From the NCBI GenBank assembly GCA_013822735.1, contig PNKZ01000001.1, positions 930,001 through 994,000 of the forward strand: DNA of 64,000 nucleotides, given 5' to 3'. Position numbers and translations under genes: made by a program. Positions 1 through 8,907 of the stretch are shown in pieces. How positions within the stretch are numbered: the first letter of the stretch is position 1; each line of letters opens with the position of its first letter. The notes below the pieces were generated by a model. That model saw only the letters and a program-made list of their open reading frames with translations. It searched no databases and was not told where the DNA came from. Source of the stretch: Pirellula sp. GTDB taxonomy: Bacteria > Planctomycetota > Planctomycetia > Pirellulales > PNKZ01.

Positions 1-799
1 AATCGTTCGGCTGCGGCGCGATGTCGTCGTAGCCGACGCTCACAAGAAACAAACCTTGCGCGGGGACCTTCATGCCGGCCTGACGGCGATCGCCGACCTT
101 GATAATCTCCGCGGCCCAAGCTTCCGGCTTCCGTGCGCGGCCGATTTCCACCAGCGTGCCGACCATCGTGCGGACCATATTGTAGAGAAAGCCGTCGGCT
201 TCGAACTCGAAGTAAATGCGCTTCTCCAGCGGCGCCGGAAGGCGGAAGCACTGCGCATCGAAAATCGTGCGTACGCTGGAGCTGCGCTGCGGCCATTGGG
301 TTTCGAAGGCGCGAAAGTCGTGGGTGCCGACCCAATGTTGCGCGGCGCGGTGCATGGCCTCGGCGTCGAGCTTGCCGAAGCAGTAATGCCAGGAGCGATG
401 CCGTTCGAGGACGTCGTGCGTTCGGCTGTTGTGAATGACGTAGCGATAGCGCTTCCGCTTCGCTTGCTTGCGGGCATGCCAACCGGAAGGCGCTTCCTCG
501 GCCTTGAGCACGGCGATATCGCCGGGAAGTTCGGCGTTGAGCGCTCGTTGAAAGGCGAGCGGCGTCAGCCGGGCCGACGTGTGGAAGCTGGCGACCTGTC
601 CTAAGGCGTGCACGCCGGAATCGGTGCGGCCGCTGCCGGCGATGATGATGCTCTCGCCGGTGATGCGCTTAATCGCCTGCTCGATCGCATCTTGCAACGT
701 CGGCTTACCCGGCTGCCGCTGCCAACCGGCGTACGCGGTGCCGTCGTAAGCGAGCGTGAGCTTGATGGTTCGCAGGTCGGTTCGGGGTTCGGGGTTCAT
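1..799 (-). CDS. truA: tRNA pseudouridine(38-40) synthase TruA, 3' end cut by window edge
   Basis: Isomerises uridines 38-40 in the anticodon arm of many tRNAs. The reverse strand reads open from ATG at 799 to the window edge (266 codons), so only a few C-terminal residues are missing compared with the usual 260-270. The N-terminal part has YDGTAYAGWQRQP, followed by the catalytic-Asp motif GSGRTDSGVHALGQ; further on come the family blocks RYRYVIHN, HDFRAFE and FLYNMVR. The first residues (NPEPRTDLRT) are encoded by a 7-base repeat array that runs through the start codon, so the extreme N-terminus is probably not conserved. asd lies 67 bases upstream on the same strand. Confidence 0.93.
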   Translation of the reverse strand, partial: MNPEPRTDLRTIKLTLAYDGTAYAGWQRQPGKPTLQDAIEQAIKRITGESIIIAGSGRTDSGVHALGQVASFHTSARLTPLAFQRALNAELPGDIAVLKAEEAPSGWHARKQAKRKRYRYVIHNSRTHDVLERHRSWHYCFGKLDAEAMHRAAQHWVGTHDFRAFETQWPQRSSSVRTIFDAQCFRLPAPLEKRIYFEFEADGFLYNMVRTMVGTLVEIGRARKPEAWAAEIIKVGDRRQAGMKVPAQGLFLVSVGYDDIAPQPND

Positions 800-856
800 G
801 GTTCAGGGTTGGAGAATCTGCAGCGAATCTTTCTCAACCCTAAACCTTGAACCGAA
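776..856 (-). repeat. Inverted pair of 7-base tandem arrays over the truA start
   Basis: On the minus strand five in-phase heptamers of the form AACCNNN (776-810) run through the truA start; the ATG sits inside the unit at 797-803. On the plus strand three related heptamers, again AACCNNN, occupy 836-856. The two arrays face each other and can pair as a roughly 21-bp stem with a few mismatches. No Shine-Dalgarno sequence is visible before this ATG. Confidence 0.8.
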
Positions 857-866
857 TCACCCTGAA

Positions 867-1880
867 CTAGACGGCGGCGGCCGTCTTGGCCAATAGCTCC
901 GCGATTTGCACCGCGTTCGTCGCCGCCCCCTTGCGGAGGTTGTCGCTCACGCACCAGAAGGCGATACCGTTGGGGCTCGAGATATCTTCGCGGATGCGGC
1001 CGATGAACACTTCGTCGCGGCCGTCGACCGTCATCGGCATCGGGTATTGCTTCTTCTCCAGATCGTCGATGACGATGATGCCCGGGAAGTCTTGGAACAG
1101 CTTCGTCGCTTCGGCGACGGTGAGCTTTCGTTCGGTTTCGACCAGGATGCTTTCGCTGTGGCAATTCGAAACGGGCACGCGCACGCAGGTCGGGCAGACC
1201 TGAATCGATTCGTCGCCCATGATCTTGCGCGTTTCGTACACCATCTTCATTTCTTCCGAGGTGTAACCGGCATGCTTCGGGCCGCCGATCTGCGGAATGA
1301 GATTGAAGGCGATCGGATGGGCGAACGTTTCGTAAGCGTGATCACCGCCGGCGAGCTTGGTGCGCGAACCGTTTTCCAAGTCGCGCTGGCCGGCCACCCC
1401 TGCTCCGCTCGTGGCTTGGTAGCTGCTCACCACCACGCGCTTGACGCGGGCCGCATCGTGCAGCGGCTTCAACGCCACGACCATTTGCGTGGTCGAGCAA
1501 TTGGGGCTGGCGATGATTCCTTGATGGTTGCGCACCGCGTCCGGGTTCACTTCCGGAATCACCAGCGGCACCTTCGGGTCCATGCGCCAGTAGCCGCTTT
1601 CATCGACGACGATGCAGCCGGCCTTCACGGCCCAAGGACAGAAGTCGCGAGCCGTTTCATCGGGCGTGCTGCCGATGGCGAGATCGACCCCGGCAAAGGA
1701 ATCGGGCGTGAGTTCTTCGACCGTGTGTTCTTCGCCGCGGAACGAAAGCTTCTTGCCGGCGCTGCGCTTCGTGGCCAGAAACTTCACTCGCTTAGCGGGA
1801 AAGTTCCGCTCTTCCAACATTTGGCGAATCAAAGTTCCGACGGCGCCGGTGGCGCCCACGATGGCAATCGTCTCAAACAC
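867..1880 (-). CDS. asd: Aspartate-semialdehyde dehydrogenase
   Basis: Reduces aspartyl phosphate to aspartate semialdehyde, the branch point to lysine/diaminopimelate, threonine and methionine. Visible motifs are the N-terminal NADP-binding GATGAVGTL, the catalytic-cysteine block SPNCSTTQMV and the substrate-binding region around CHSESILVE. I chose the GTG at 1880: it has GGAG six bases upstream and gives 337 residues, the normal family length. An ATG reading further upstream adds about 30 residues translated from a 7-base repeat array and is unlikely to be protein. truA lies downstream on the same strand. Confidence 0.93.
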   Translation of the reverse strand: MFETIAIVGATGAVGTLIRQMLEERNFPAKRVKFLATKRSAGKKLSFRGEEHTVEELTPDSFAGVDLAIGSTPDETARDFCPWAVKAGCIVVDESGYWRMDPKVPLVIPEVNPDAVRNHQGIIASPNCSTTQMVVALKPLHDAARVKRVVVSSYQATSGAGVAGQRDLENGSRTKLAGGDHAYETFAHPIAFNLIPQIGGPKHAGYTSEEMKMVYETRKIMGDESIQVCPTCVRVPVSNCHSESILVETERKLTVAEATKLFQDFPGIIVIDDLEKKQYPMPMTVDGRDEVFIGRIREDISSPNGIAFWCVSDNLRKGAATNAVQIAELLAKTAAAV

Positions 1881-1895
1881 GGCAAGCTCCGAAGA

Positions 1896-1923
1896 GAAGG
1901 GGTCAGGGGTGAGGGGACAGGGG
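1896..1923 (-). repeat. Four 7-base tandem units upstream of asd
   Basis: Read on the minus strand, four consecutive in-phase heptamers CCCCTNN occupy 1896-1923, ending 15 bases before the asd GTG start. Unlike other arrays of this kind here, a Shine-Dalgarno sequence lies between array and start. Confidence 0.75.
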
Positions 1924-2090
1924 GCAGTAATTGAATAGAGAGCGGCGACGATCCGGCAGGGTTCGCAAGGCAAACGCTCAGGCGACGAAATCGCTGCAAA
2001 ACCGAACTATCTAATATATCCTCCCCTCCCCTGCCCCTTCAATGAGGGCGGCACCCATGGTTGCGACACGGGGATGCCGCATAAACGGCT

Positions 2091-2867
2091 TTAGCAAACT
2101 TTACGCTTGCGCTTCGCCGCGGGCTTCTTGCCTTCCTGACGAGCCCACATCTTCGCAATGTAGGTCTCGGCGTCGGGTGTTTTGCAGTCGGTGTCGCCGT
2201 GGTCGATTTCGACCGGGCCGATGCGCTTGGCTGCGATGAGTGCGAGTTGCTTGAACTTCACGTCCCGGCCGCCGATGGCAATGAGAGCGCCGTTCATGGC
2301 GTAGCGCGTGTGGTTGGGGGCGTTTTGAATGTTGGCCTCGATCGCGGCGACGCAGGTGGCGAAGAGTTCGTCGAGCGCTTCGTTGTCTTCTTGGTCCGTG
2401 CCGTGGTCATGTCCACAAGGTTCGTCGGGGCCGTGGTCGTGGTGGTCATGGTCGTGGCTCATGGCCAGCACGGCGATGGCGCTCCAGCCGGTGGCGCTGA
2501 GGAGATCGTTCTTCGCCGCACACCATTTGCTCGCCAACTTCCAGGCGTGCTTCGTGTCGGCGACGAAACTGCCGAGCATGCCGCACAGCCCGCGATTGTC
2601 TACTCCCCTGCCCCAGGCGTTGAGCGTCGCGAGTTTTATCGTGTCGGGATCAGCGATGAAAATCGCGAGGCTTCGGCAGTCGAAGTTGCCGGTCGCCCAA
2701 AGTTTCTCGGCGAGCGGCTGGTCGACGCCGATCTGCTTCGCGAGCTTCTTCAGATGCGCGAAGCTCACGCCGAACATCGGCTCCGGGATGCCGTGCCGCG
2801 CGTAAGTCTTGCGGGTCTGCGCCGTGCCGGCGGCTTTCAGGTTGCGAACGACGGCGGCCAGTTGCAT
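2091..2867 (-). CDS. AlkD-like DNA alkylation repair (HEAT-like) protein
   Basis: The N-terminal block (residues about 1-130) resembles the DNA alkylation repair family related to AlkD, which removes alkylated bases using helical HEAT-like repeats. Recognisable parts are the helix with RHGIPEPMFGVSFAHLKKLA, the segment LWATGNFDCRSLAIFIAD and CAAKNDLLSATGW. Residues about 137-161 are a His/Asp/Gly-rich insertion beginning SHDHDHHDHG that is not part of the fold and looks metal-binding. The C-terminus is basic (KKPAAKRKRKVC). Size (258 residues) fits the family plus the insertion. Start is ATG. It is on the same strand as the HTTM genes but 78 bases away from them. Confidence 0.75.
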   Translation of the reverse strand: MQLAAVVRNLKAAGTAQTRKTYARHGIPEPMFGVSFAHLKKLAKQIGVDQPLAEKLWATGNFDCRSLAIFIADPDTIKLATLNAWGRGVDNRGLCGMLGSFVADTKHAWKLASKWCAAKNDLLSATGWSAIAVLAMSHDHDHHDHGPDEPCGHDHGTDQEDNEALDELFATCVAAIEANIQNAPNHTRYAMNGALIAIGGRDVKFKQLALIAAKRIGPVEIDHGDTDCKTPDAETYIAKMWARQEGKKPAAKRKRKVC

Positions 2868-2945
2868 GACGGGAATCTCTCTACGACGTGGAAGTGTACG
2901 AGAGATTATCGTACCCGCGATCGGCGGCTTTGGCGACGACGCGCG

Positions 2946-4019
2946 TTATCGTCGGCCGGAACGTGGGGCGGCGCGCCGGCCCGTCGTGGCCGACGGGGCT
3001 AAGCCGGATTGCTTCGTCGATTCAGATTTTATGCTCCCCTCCCCTGCACCGCTTGTCGTTGCGACTTCCGGGCGGCGTTCGACTAATCGCCGCGTCCACT
3101 CCGGCGGCACGAACGCGTAGACGGCGATCGGCATGATGAGCCCGAACGTCATCAGGCCCATGCAGATGCCGATGCTCAGGTGCAGCGCCAGAGCCACGAA
3201 CAACATCAGCGGCCGCAACAGCCGGGGCCAGATCAGCACGCAGAAGAACAGCTCCCAATAGGCGGTGAGTTGCGTCAGCAGCGCCATGAGCACCGGCACG
3301 TGCGCCAGCCAAGTGAGGTCGACCGTGCGATATTCCATATTCGCCGCCGCGCCCCAGAGCGCGTAGCCGGCCCACCAGGAGTCGCCTTGCAGCTTACCGA
3401 TGCCGGCGAAGAAATAGATCGCGCACATGTGCAACTGAATCAACCGCGCGGCGATGTTCGCGGTCGTCGAAGGGGGCGCGTCCGGCAAGGGCCCCCCTGC
3501 CCCGTACCGCTCTCTCTTCCGCGCGGCTCGCCAACGATCGAGCGAATACGCTTGGCCGCACGGCGCAAGCGCCAGGTACAGCGCGAGCATGGCGTTCAAT
3601 TGGTCGGTGCCGAAGAGCACGAGCGGCAGTCGATGGATGTAGCTGAGCGTGAGTAGGCAGGTGAGGATCGACGTGACGCGCGTGAACAGCCCCGCCGCAA
3701 ACATCGCGAAGACCGCCAGCGCCGCAAGGTGCGCGGTCCACAAAGCCGCCGGCGATCGGAACATCCACAAGTGCGTAAACGCGTAGCCGGCGTTGGCGCC
3801 GTAATACGCATCGAACGTAGTGCGCGGGAGCAGGCCTTCGGGGCTCAGAAAATCGCGGAAGCCGAGCCCCCACACGAAATGCGTGTAGAACAACATCGCC
3901 CCGGCGCCGATGCGAACCAGCGCGAGCGTGGCGACGTCCGACGGCGTGAACCAGAAACGGTTCCAGCCGTCGCCGGCGGCACGGCTAAGTTCGCGGAGAT
4001 AGGCGACGGCGAGGTTCAC
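2946..4019 (-). CDS. HTTM-domain (vitamin K gamma-carboxylase-like) integral membrane protein
   Basis: A polytopic protein of 357 residues resembling the HTTM (horizontally transferred transmembrane) domain of vitamin K-dependent gamma-glutamyl carboxylases. It shows WNRFWFTPSDVATLALVRIGAGAMLF near the N-terminus (block positions about 18-45), several hydrophobic helices, and a central helix containing QLHMCAIYFFAGIGKLQG. The family usually lacks the carboxylase C-terminal part, as here; the reaction is unknown. The tail after about residue 315 is low-complexity and basic. Its ATG overlaps the stop of the upstream gene by four bases (ATGA), so the two are translationally coupled. Family assignment is good; function is open. 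Confidence 0.8.
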   Translation of the reverse strand: MNLAVAYLRELSRAAGDGWNRFWFTPSDVATLALVRIGAGAMLFYTHFVWGLGFRDFLSPEGLLPRTTFDAYYGANAGYAFTHLWMFRSPAALWTAHLAALAVFAMFAAGLFTRVTSILTCLLTLSYIHRLPLVLFGTDQLNAMLALYLALAPCGQAYSLDRWRAARKRERYGAGGPLPDAPPSTTANIAARLIQLHMCAIYFFAGIGKLQGDSWWAGYALWGAAANMEYRTVDLTWLAHVPVLMALLTQLTAYWELFFCVLIWPRLLRPLMLFVALALHLSIGICMGLMTFGLIMPIAVYAFVPPEWTRRLVERRPEVATTSGAGEGSIKSESTKQSGLAPSATTGRRAAPRSGRR

Positions 4020-4717
4020 TTCTGCTCCCCCGGCGTGTAACTGACGAGCAGTTGTTCGCGATAGGTGTCGGGGTCGTCCGACTTCCGGCCTGCTGCGAGA
4101 TCGGGCGGATCCAAGAAGAGGTGCGTCCGATAGAAGACGTCGACTCGCGACGCGCCGTGCTTCCGCGCCAGGCGCTCGGCGATGCCGCGGTAATAGATTT
4201 CCGCCGGCGGCGGACCTTCGGCCGGCGGCGCGCGGGGCACGTTTTCGGCCGGGACTATTTCGCCAAGCGTGGCGACGCCCGGTGCGCTCGCCGGCGGAGT
4301 TTCGCGCGGCCGCGGCAAACTCTCGGCGAGCATAAAGTAGCGGTGGTAAAGCAGTCGCGGCCAGTGCTGCGTCTTGTCGGGAAACTGGTTCCGCAGGTCG
4401 CCGATCTCTTTACGGCCGTCGGCGTAGTACAAGTCGTACCGCAGCAAATGGCTCGGGCCGGGATTGGGCGCGAAGAACTTATAGGTGTGATCCAGCGATA
4501 GAGCCGTGATGTACGGCTGAAACGCGGGTCGGACCGTCTCGGGCAGAATCGGCGGCGCGCCCGGGGTGTCAAACTGCGGCATCGTCCCGAGCGGGTGAAT
4601 CAACACCGCGACGAGATGATAGAGCAGTGCCGCGCTAACGACGACGCGCGCCCCCAAGCTCCACCCAATCGGCGGTGCGGCAGGCTTCGCGGCAAACTTG
4701 TCGGCGGCGACGGACAT
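4016..4717 (-). CDS. Membrane-anchored partner of the HTTM protein, function unknown
   Basis: A 233-residue protein with one N-terminal transmembrane helix (about residues 24-45), then a mostly extracytoplasmic part with FFAPNPGPSHLLRYDLYYADGR and a Pro/Ala-rich linker near residue 140-170. Segments of this kind are commonly encoded next to HTTM genes. Coupling by a four-base overlap with the HTTM gene supports a two-component membrane complex. No catalytic motif was recognised. Confidence 0.7.
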   Translation of the reverse strand: MSVAADKFAAKPAAPPIGWSLGARVVVSAALLYHLVAVLIHPLGTMPQFDTPGAPPILPETVRPAFQPYITALSLDHTYKFFAPNPGPSHLLRYDLYYADGRKEIGDLRNQFPDKTQHWPRLLYHRYFMLAESLPRPRETPPASAPGVATLGEIVPAENVPRAPPAEGPPPAEIYYRGIAERLARKHGASRVDVFYRTHLFLDPPDLAAGRKSDDPDTYREQLLVSYTPGEQK

Positions 4718-4851
4718 CAGGCGACTCGCACCGAGGGAGCGGTAATCAATACCGCGGAAACGAATACTCGAAGTATCGGCGCGCCGGACGACGTGCGGCG
4801 AGTTTTCCGTGACGGGCCTGCACGTCGGAGCGCAGGTCGCGCAAGCGCACG

Positions 4852-4891
4852 AAAAAACCCTCGGTAAGGTCGTGAAACCTTACCGAGGGTT
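4852..4891 (-). terminator. Rho-independent terminator of the TIGR03000 gene
   Basis: A perfect 15-bp stem (4856-4870 with 4877-4891) with a six-base loop is followed on the minus strand by six Ts (4852-4857). It lies about 58 bases past the stop of the gene ending at 4949. Confidence 0.9.
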
Positions 4892-4948
4892 CGTGTTTTA
4901 ACGATTGTCGCAGCCGCTTGGTTCCCGCAAGCGGGAGCGACGACGAGC

Positions 4949-6022
4949 TTACTTCAGGGCCACGAGCTTCGGCGAGTCGAGGTTGAACTCCATCGCGCGG
5001 GCTTCGCCGCCGACGAGGCTCAGCTTCTCTTCGGCCGAAACCGTCTTGCCGTCACGCGTCACTTCGACACGCACGGTGTAGTTGTCCCAAGCTTGGCCTT
5101 CGGCGAGCTTGGTGGTGGCGAATTCGCGAACTTCGCCGGCAGCCTTCGTTTCCTTGCCGGCGATGAACACCTTAGCGTCGGCCGGAACGTGCAACGTCAG
5201 CTTCGTCTTCGTCGGTTCGCTGACGATCTTGTCCGAAGGTTGAGCGACGTCGTCGAACGAGAATTGCAGCTCGCTCACTTGACCGGCTTGCAGCTTGATG
5301 ACCTTCGTCTCGGTGACCGGTTGGCCGTTGCGGACCACTTCGGCCTTGAGTTCGTAGGTGTAGCTCTTGCCTTCGACGAGGCCGTTCGAAACGTAGCGAC
5401 GGGCTTCGCCGGTGCTGGTCGTTTCATAGCCGTTGACGAACACCTTGGCATCGGCCGGCACGGCGACGTTCAACACGGCCGTGTCGTTCGAATCGAGAAT
5501 CATCGCAGCCTTGCCCGGAGCAACCGGAGCGGCCGGAGGAGCCATCGGAGCGCCAGGAACCACCGTGCCCGGAACCATGTAACCGCCCGAGCTGCCGCCC
5601 GAGGAGCCGCCGCTCGAACCACCCGAGCTGCCGCCGTAGCTGTAGCCGGAGCTACCGCCGTACGAGTAGCCGCTGCTGCCGCCGCTCGAACCGCCGGAGC
5701 TGCCGCCCCAACCGTGATGGCGGTGAATGTGCGAATGAAGACGCGAGAAGAAGCCGACGTGGCCGTAGCCGCCGCTGGATCCGCCGCTCGAACCACCGGA
5801 GCTGCCGCCATAGGAATAGCCGCTGCTGCCGCCGTAGCTGTAACCGCTGCTGCCGCCGCTCGAACCACCGCTGGAGCCGCCATAGCTGTAGCCGCTGCTG
5901 CCGCCCGAGCTACCGCCCGAACCACCGTGCCAGCCGATTGCTTCGGCCTTCGAAAGATCGACGACCGAGCTACTGAGACCGACCAATGCGGCCAGGACCA
6001 ACTTCTTCCAATTCAACGCCAT
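4949..6022 (-). CDS. Secreted Gly/Ser/Tyr-repeat protein with two TIGR03000-type domains
   Basis: A 357-residue exported protein. Residues 1-28 form a signal peptide ending near KAEA. Residues about 30-150 are tandem GGSSGYSY and GGSSGG units interrupted by a His-rich patch (HSHIHRHHGWGG). Two domains follow, at about 173-255 and 270-350, each with the pattern of an Ala-Asp-Ala-Lys-Val-Phe core (VPADAKVFVNGYET and VPADAKVFIAGKET), matching TIGR03000, a domain known mainly from planctomycetes. It is a single-gene unit with a strong terminator. A structural surface or matrix role is inferred from composition only. Confidence 0.88.
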   Translation of the reverse strand: MALNWKKLVLAALVGLSSSVVDLSKAEAIGWHGGSGGSSGGSSGYSYGGSSGGSSGGSSGYSYGGSSGYSYGGSSGGSSGGSSGGYGHVGFFSRLHSHIHRHHGWGGSSGGSSGGSSGYSYGGSSGYSYGGSSGGSSGGSSGGSSGGYMVPGTVVPGAPMAPPAAPVAPGKAAMILDSNDTAVLNVAVPADAKVFVNGYETTSTGEARRYVSNGLVEGKSYTYELKAEVVRNGQPVTETKVIKLQAGQVSELQFSFDDVAQPSDKIVSEPTKTKLTLHVPADAKVFIAGKETKAAGEVREFATTKLAEGQAWDNYTVRVEVTRDGKTVSAEEKLSLVGGEARAMEFNLDSPKLVALK

Positions 6023-6367
6023 GATATTGCGCTCCTGTGGGAACTGCGGGGTTTGCGTAGGCTATATCGCTCACGAAGATAATCAAAGCTAGCACGCAAT
6101 TCAAGCAAACTGGGTGGTTTTTCGCGGTTCAGTAGAATGCTTAAAATGAGTGCACGTTTGGCATTTACGACGGTTTAGCCCCCCTCCGGAAATGACGAGG
6201 AAATCGATTAACCGGCCGCGCAGAGCCCGGAAAACCCCAAAAGACGGGTTTGCGTTTCGGACTGCCGCAGCGACGACGATTACAATGAAGCGTGATCCTC
6301 AATAGAGCTCCTCCGACTGCGCTTTCGCGCACCTGACGCCCCCCTGCCCGGCACCCCAAGGCCCGAA
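6023..6367. other. Divergent intergenic region
   Basis: Separates the minus-strand TIGR03000 gene from the plus-strand peptidase. It is AT-richer near 6070-6170 and presumably holds promoters for both. A short inverted repeat of AAACCC and GGGTTT lies near 6235-6255. No gene or convincing promoter hexamers were identified. Confidence 0.5.
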
Positions 6368-7921
6368 GTGACTTCACCGCACGCACTGTTCTGGCGAAGT
6401 CGACCGGCCCAGAGCTCCGGAGCGTTTCGGCGCAGCGTATTCCGCCTCGCGGCGATCTGCGGCGCAGCGGCCATGTTCGCAACGGGGGCGGTCGACGTCT
6501 TCGCGTCCGAGTCCACTTCTCCGCTGGGCGCAGAGTACGAACGATCGACGACGCGGTATCGTGCCGCGTTGGAAGAACTGGCCGCTTGGGCCGCGGAGCA
6601 CGATCAGAAGTTGCAGGCGGAACGTGCCCGCGCTTGGTTGCCGGCCGACTCCGATCGGGCCCGATTCTACTTGGCCGGTGAACCCGAATCGGCGCTTGTC
6701 GGCAACGCGACCTCTTCCGAAGATGCCGCCACGTTTCAAGATCGGTTCGCCAAGCTCCGGCAAGCTCGCGCCGCGGAACTCTTTGCCTTGGCGCGGCGCG
6801 CGGCCGAGGGGAAGCAGTTCTCGCAAGCCGTGGCTTGGACTTACGAAACGCTGCGCGAAGATCCGGCCCATGCCGACGCCGGGCGCGTGCTCGGGTGGCA
6901 ACTCCACGACGGTCGGCAAATGTCGGCCTTTGCCATTGCGAAACGGCGCGCCGGGCAAGTGTGGCATCCGTCGTTCGGCTGGCTCCCGCAGGATCACGTG
7001 GCCCGTTACGAAGCCGGCGAGCGCTACCTCGGCGGCAAATGGGTCACCGCCGCCGAAGATGCCCGCATTCATGCGACGATCGACCGCGGCTGGACGATCG
7101 ACACGGAGAATTTCCGCGTCGTCACGAACCACAGCTTGGAAGAAGGCGCCCGACTGGCCGAGCGTTTGGAAAAGATGCATCAGGTCTGGCGTCAACTGTT
7201 TGCCCGTTACCATACGGCCGAAGCGGAATGGACGCGTCTCTTCGCCGGCGGTACGCCGCGCGAGTACAACCGCAAACGTTACAACGTCGTCTACCTCCGC
7301 AATAAAGACGAGTACGTCGCGGCCCTCGTAAAGCGCGAGCCGAAGGTCGGGCTCACCTCCGGCATCTTCATGGCCGACGACGATCGAGCCTACTTCTTCG
7401 CCGACGCCGAGCGGAGTAACGATCCGTTCGTCTTCCACGAAGTGACGCACCAACTTTTCTCGCTCGCCAAACCGACGGCTCTTCGGGTCGGCACGCGCGG
7501 CAACTTTTGGATGGTCGAAGGAGTCGCCTGCCACTTCGAATCGCTTGCGCTGCAGAGCGACTATGCGGAACTCGGCGGCGTCGACAACCCGCGCATGAAG
7601 GCGGCCCGCTTCCGCTTGCTGCAAGACAAGTTCTTCGTGCCGACCACCGAATTCGCCGCGATGTCGCTCAGCCAGATGCAGAACAACCCGCGAATTGCGA
7701 CGCTCTACAGCCAAGCGGCGGGCATGGCCTCGTTTCTCATTGAAGCCGACGGCGGCCGCTATCGCGAAGCCGTGGTCGACTACCTGCAAGCGATCTACGG
7801 CAACAAAGACACGGCGACGACGCTCGCTCAAGTGACAGGCCGGAGCTTTGCCGAACTGGATGCGGAGTACCAGGCGTACATCGCGGGACTAGTGCAACCG
7901 CCTGCCGGCGCGGCGCCGTGA
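6368..7921 (+). CDS. Secreted gluzincin-like metallopeptidase
   Basis: An exported 517-residue protein: a basic n-region and hydrophobic stretch (about residues 20-46, ending VDVFASE) form a signal peptide. The middle part is helical and TPR-like (LARRAAEGKQFSQAVAWTYE). The C-terminal half has the zinc motif HEVTH at about residue 357 and a downstream Glu in WMVEGVACHFE at about 383, the arrangement of gluzincin (peptidase MA-like) enzymes. The GTG at 6368 gives a complete signal peptide, although the ribosome binding site is weak. Substrate unknown. It stands alone between a divergent promoter region and a repeat-rich gap. Confidence 0.78.
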   Translation: MTSPHALFWRSRPAQSSGAFRRSVFRLAAICGAAAMFATGAVDVFASESTSPLGAEYERSTTRYRAALEELAAWAAEHDQKLQAERARAWLPADSDRARFYLAGEPESALVGNATSSEDAATFQDRFAKLRQARAAELFALARRAAEGKQFSQAVAWTYETLREDPAHADAGRVLGWQLHDGRQMSAFAIAKRRAGQVWHPSFGWLPQDHVARYEAGERYLGGKWVTAAEDARIHATIDRGWTIDTENFRVVTNHSLEEGARLAERLEKMHQVWRQLFARYHTAEAEWTRLFAGGTPREYNRKRYNVVYLRNKDEYVAALVKREPKVGLTSGIFMADDDRAYFFADAERSNDPFVFHEVTHQLFSLAKPTALRVGTRGNFWMVEGVACHFESLALQSDYAELGGVDNPRMKAARFRLLQDKFFVPTTEFAAMSLSQMQNNPRIATLYSQAAGMASFLIEADGGRYREAVVDYLQAIYGNKDTATTLAQVTGRSFAELDAEYQAYIAGLVQPPAGAAP

Positions 7922-7956
7922 CAGGTACACGGCGACATTTGCCGGTGCCTGTATGA

Positions 7957-8064
7957 TTGCAAATTACAAATCGAGAATTGCAAATTGCAAAATGACCGAG
8001 TGCCCAGTCCCGGTTCATCTGACAACTTGCAATTTGCGATTTTCAATTAACAATTTGCAATCCC
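7957..8064 (+). repeat. Facing 7-base tandem arrays before the creatininase gene
   Basis: Five in-phase heptamers related to TTGCAAA lie at 7957-7991, and six related to CAATTTG at 8023-8064. The arrays are mutually complementary, so together they form an imperfect inverted repeat with arms of about 35 bases. The second array ends directly against a TTG codon (8065) of the downstream reading frame. The block is strikingly AT-rich for this genome. Confidence 0.85.
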
Positions 8065-8079
8065 TTGGACACGCGTGCG

Positions 8080-8907
8080 ATGGCTGATATCCCGTCGACC
8101 TCCCCTGCCCTTCCCTTCGCCTACACCGCGCGTCCTTGGGTCTTGGCCGAGACGAACTATGCCTACGCGAAGGGGAACCCTTACGAAGTGGCCGTGTTGC
8201 CGCTCGGGGCGACGGAGCCGCACAATTTGCATCTGCCGTACGCGACCGATACGTACCAGTGTGACGAGATCGGCGAACGCGTGTGTGCGGCGGCCCACGC
8301 GCGTGGAGCCAAGGTCGTGCTGCTGCCGACGATGCCGTACGGCACGGAGACGAATCAGCAAGAGTTTCCGTTGGCGATGAACGTCAATCCGTCGACGCTC
8401 GCGCTAGTGATTCGTGATCTGTTGGGCTCGCTGGTGAAGAGCGGCGTACGCAAGGTCGTCTTGCTCAACGGCCACGGCGGCAACGACTTGAAGCCGGTGC
8501 TGCGGGAGTTGTTCGATAAAACGCCGGCGCAGTTGTTCTTGTGCAACTGGTATCAGGTCGCCGCCGATCGGTATCCGGAGATTTTCGTCGACGCGGGGGA
8601 TCATGCCGGGGAAATGGAAACGGCGATGATGCTCGCCTACCGCCCGCACTTGGTCGAGCATGAAGCCGACGGCAAACTCACGGCCGACGACGGTGCGACG
8701 GCATCGACACGGTTCGAAGCGGTGAACCGCGGCTGGGTATCGATCACCCGCCCTTGGCATTTGCTCACGACCAACACGGGAGTCGGCAACCCGCACCCGG
8801 CGACGGCGGAAAAGGGACGGCAGACGACGGACGTCGTGGTCGAGCGCTTGGCGCAGTTCTTAGTGGAACTCTCGGCCGCGAAAGTTGACGATCGGTTTCC
8901 GTATTAA
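8080..8907 (+). CDS. Creatininase-family amidohydrolase
   Basis: Member of the creatininase/MftE-like family of metal-dependent amidohydrolases. Ligand blocks are visible: GATEPHNLHLPYATD near residue 45, NGHGGND near 140 and DAGDHAGEMETAMML near 180. Length (275 residues) is normal. The substrate cannot be told from sequence; the family includes creatininase and enzymes of flavin and cofactor pathways. ATG 8080 was chosen, but the frame extends to a TTG at 8065 that exactly abuts a 7-base repeat array, so the true start may be that TTG. It is monocistronic. Confidence 0.87.
   Translation: MADIPSTSPALPFAYTARPWVLAETNYAYAKGNPYEVAVLPLGATEPHNLHLPYATDTYQCDEIGERVCAAAHARGAKVVLLPTMPYGTETNQQEFPLAMNVNPSTLALVIRDLLGSLVKSGVRKVVLLNGHGGNDLKPVLRELFDKTPAQLFLCNWYQVAADRYPEIFVDAGDHAGEMETAMMLAYRPHLVEHEADGKLTADDGATASTRFEAVNRGWVSITRPWHLLTTNTGVGNPHPATAEKGRQTTDVVVERLAQFLVELSAAKVDDRFPY

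Noticed and set aside
7957-8064. Repeat arrays as a CRISPR array
   Set aside because: Units are 7 bases long and directly joined with no spacers; no cas genes are present.
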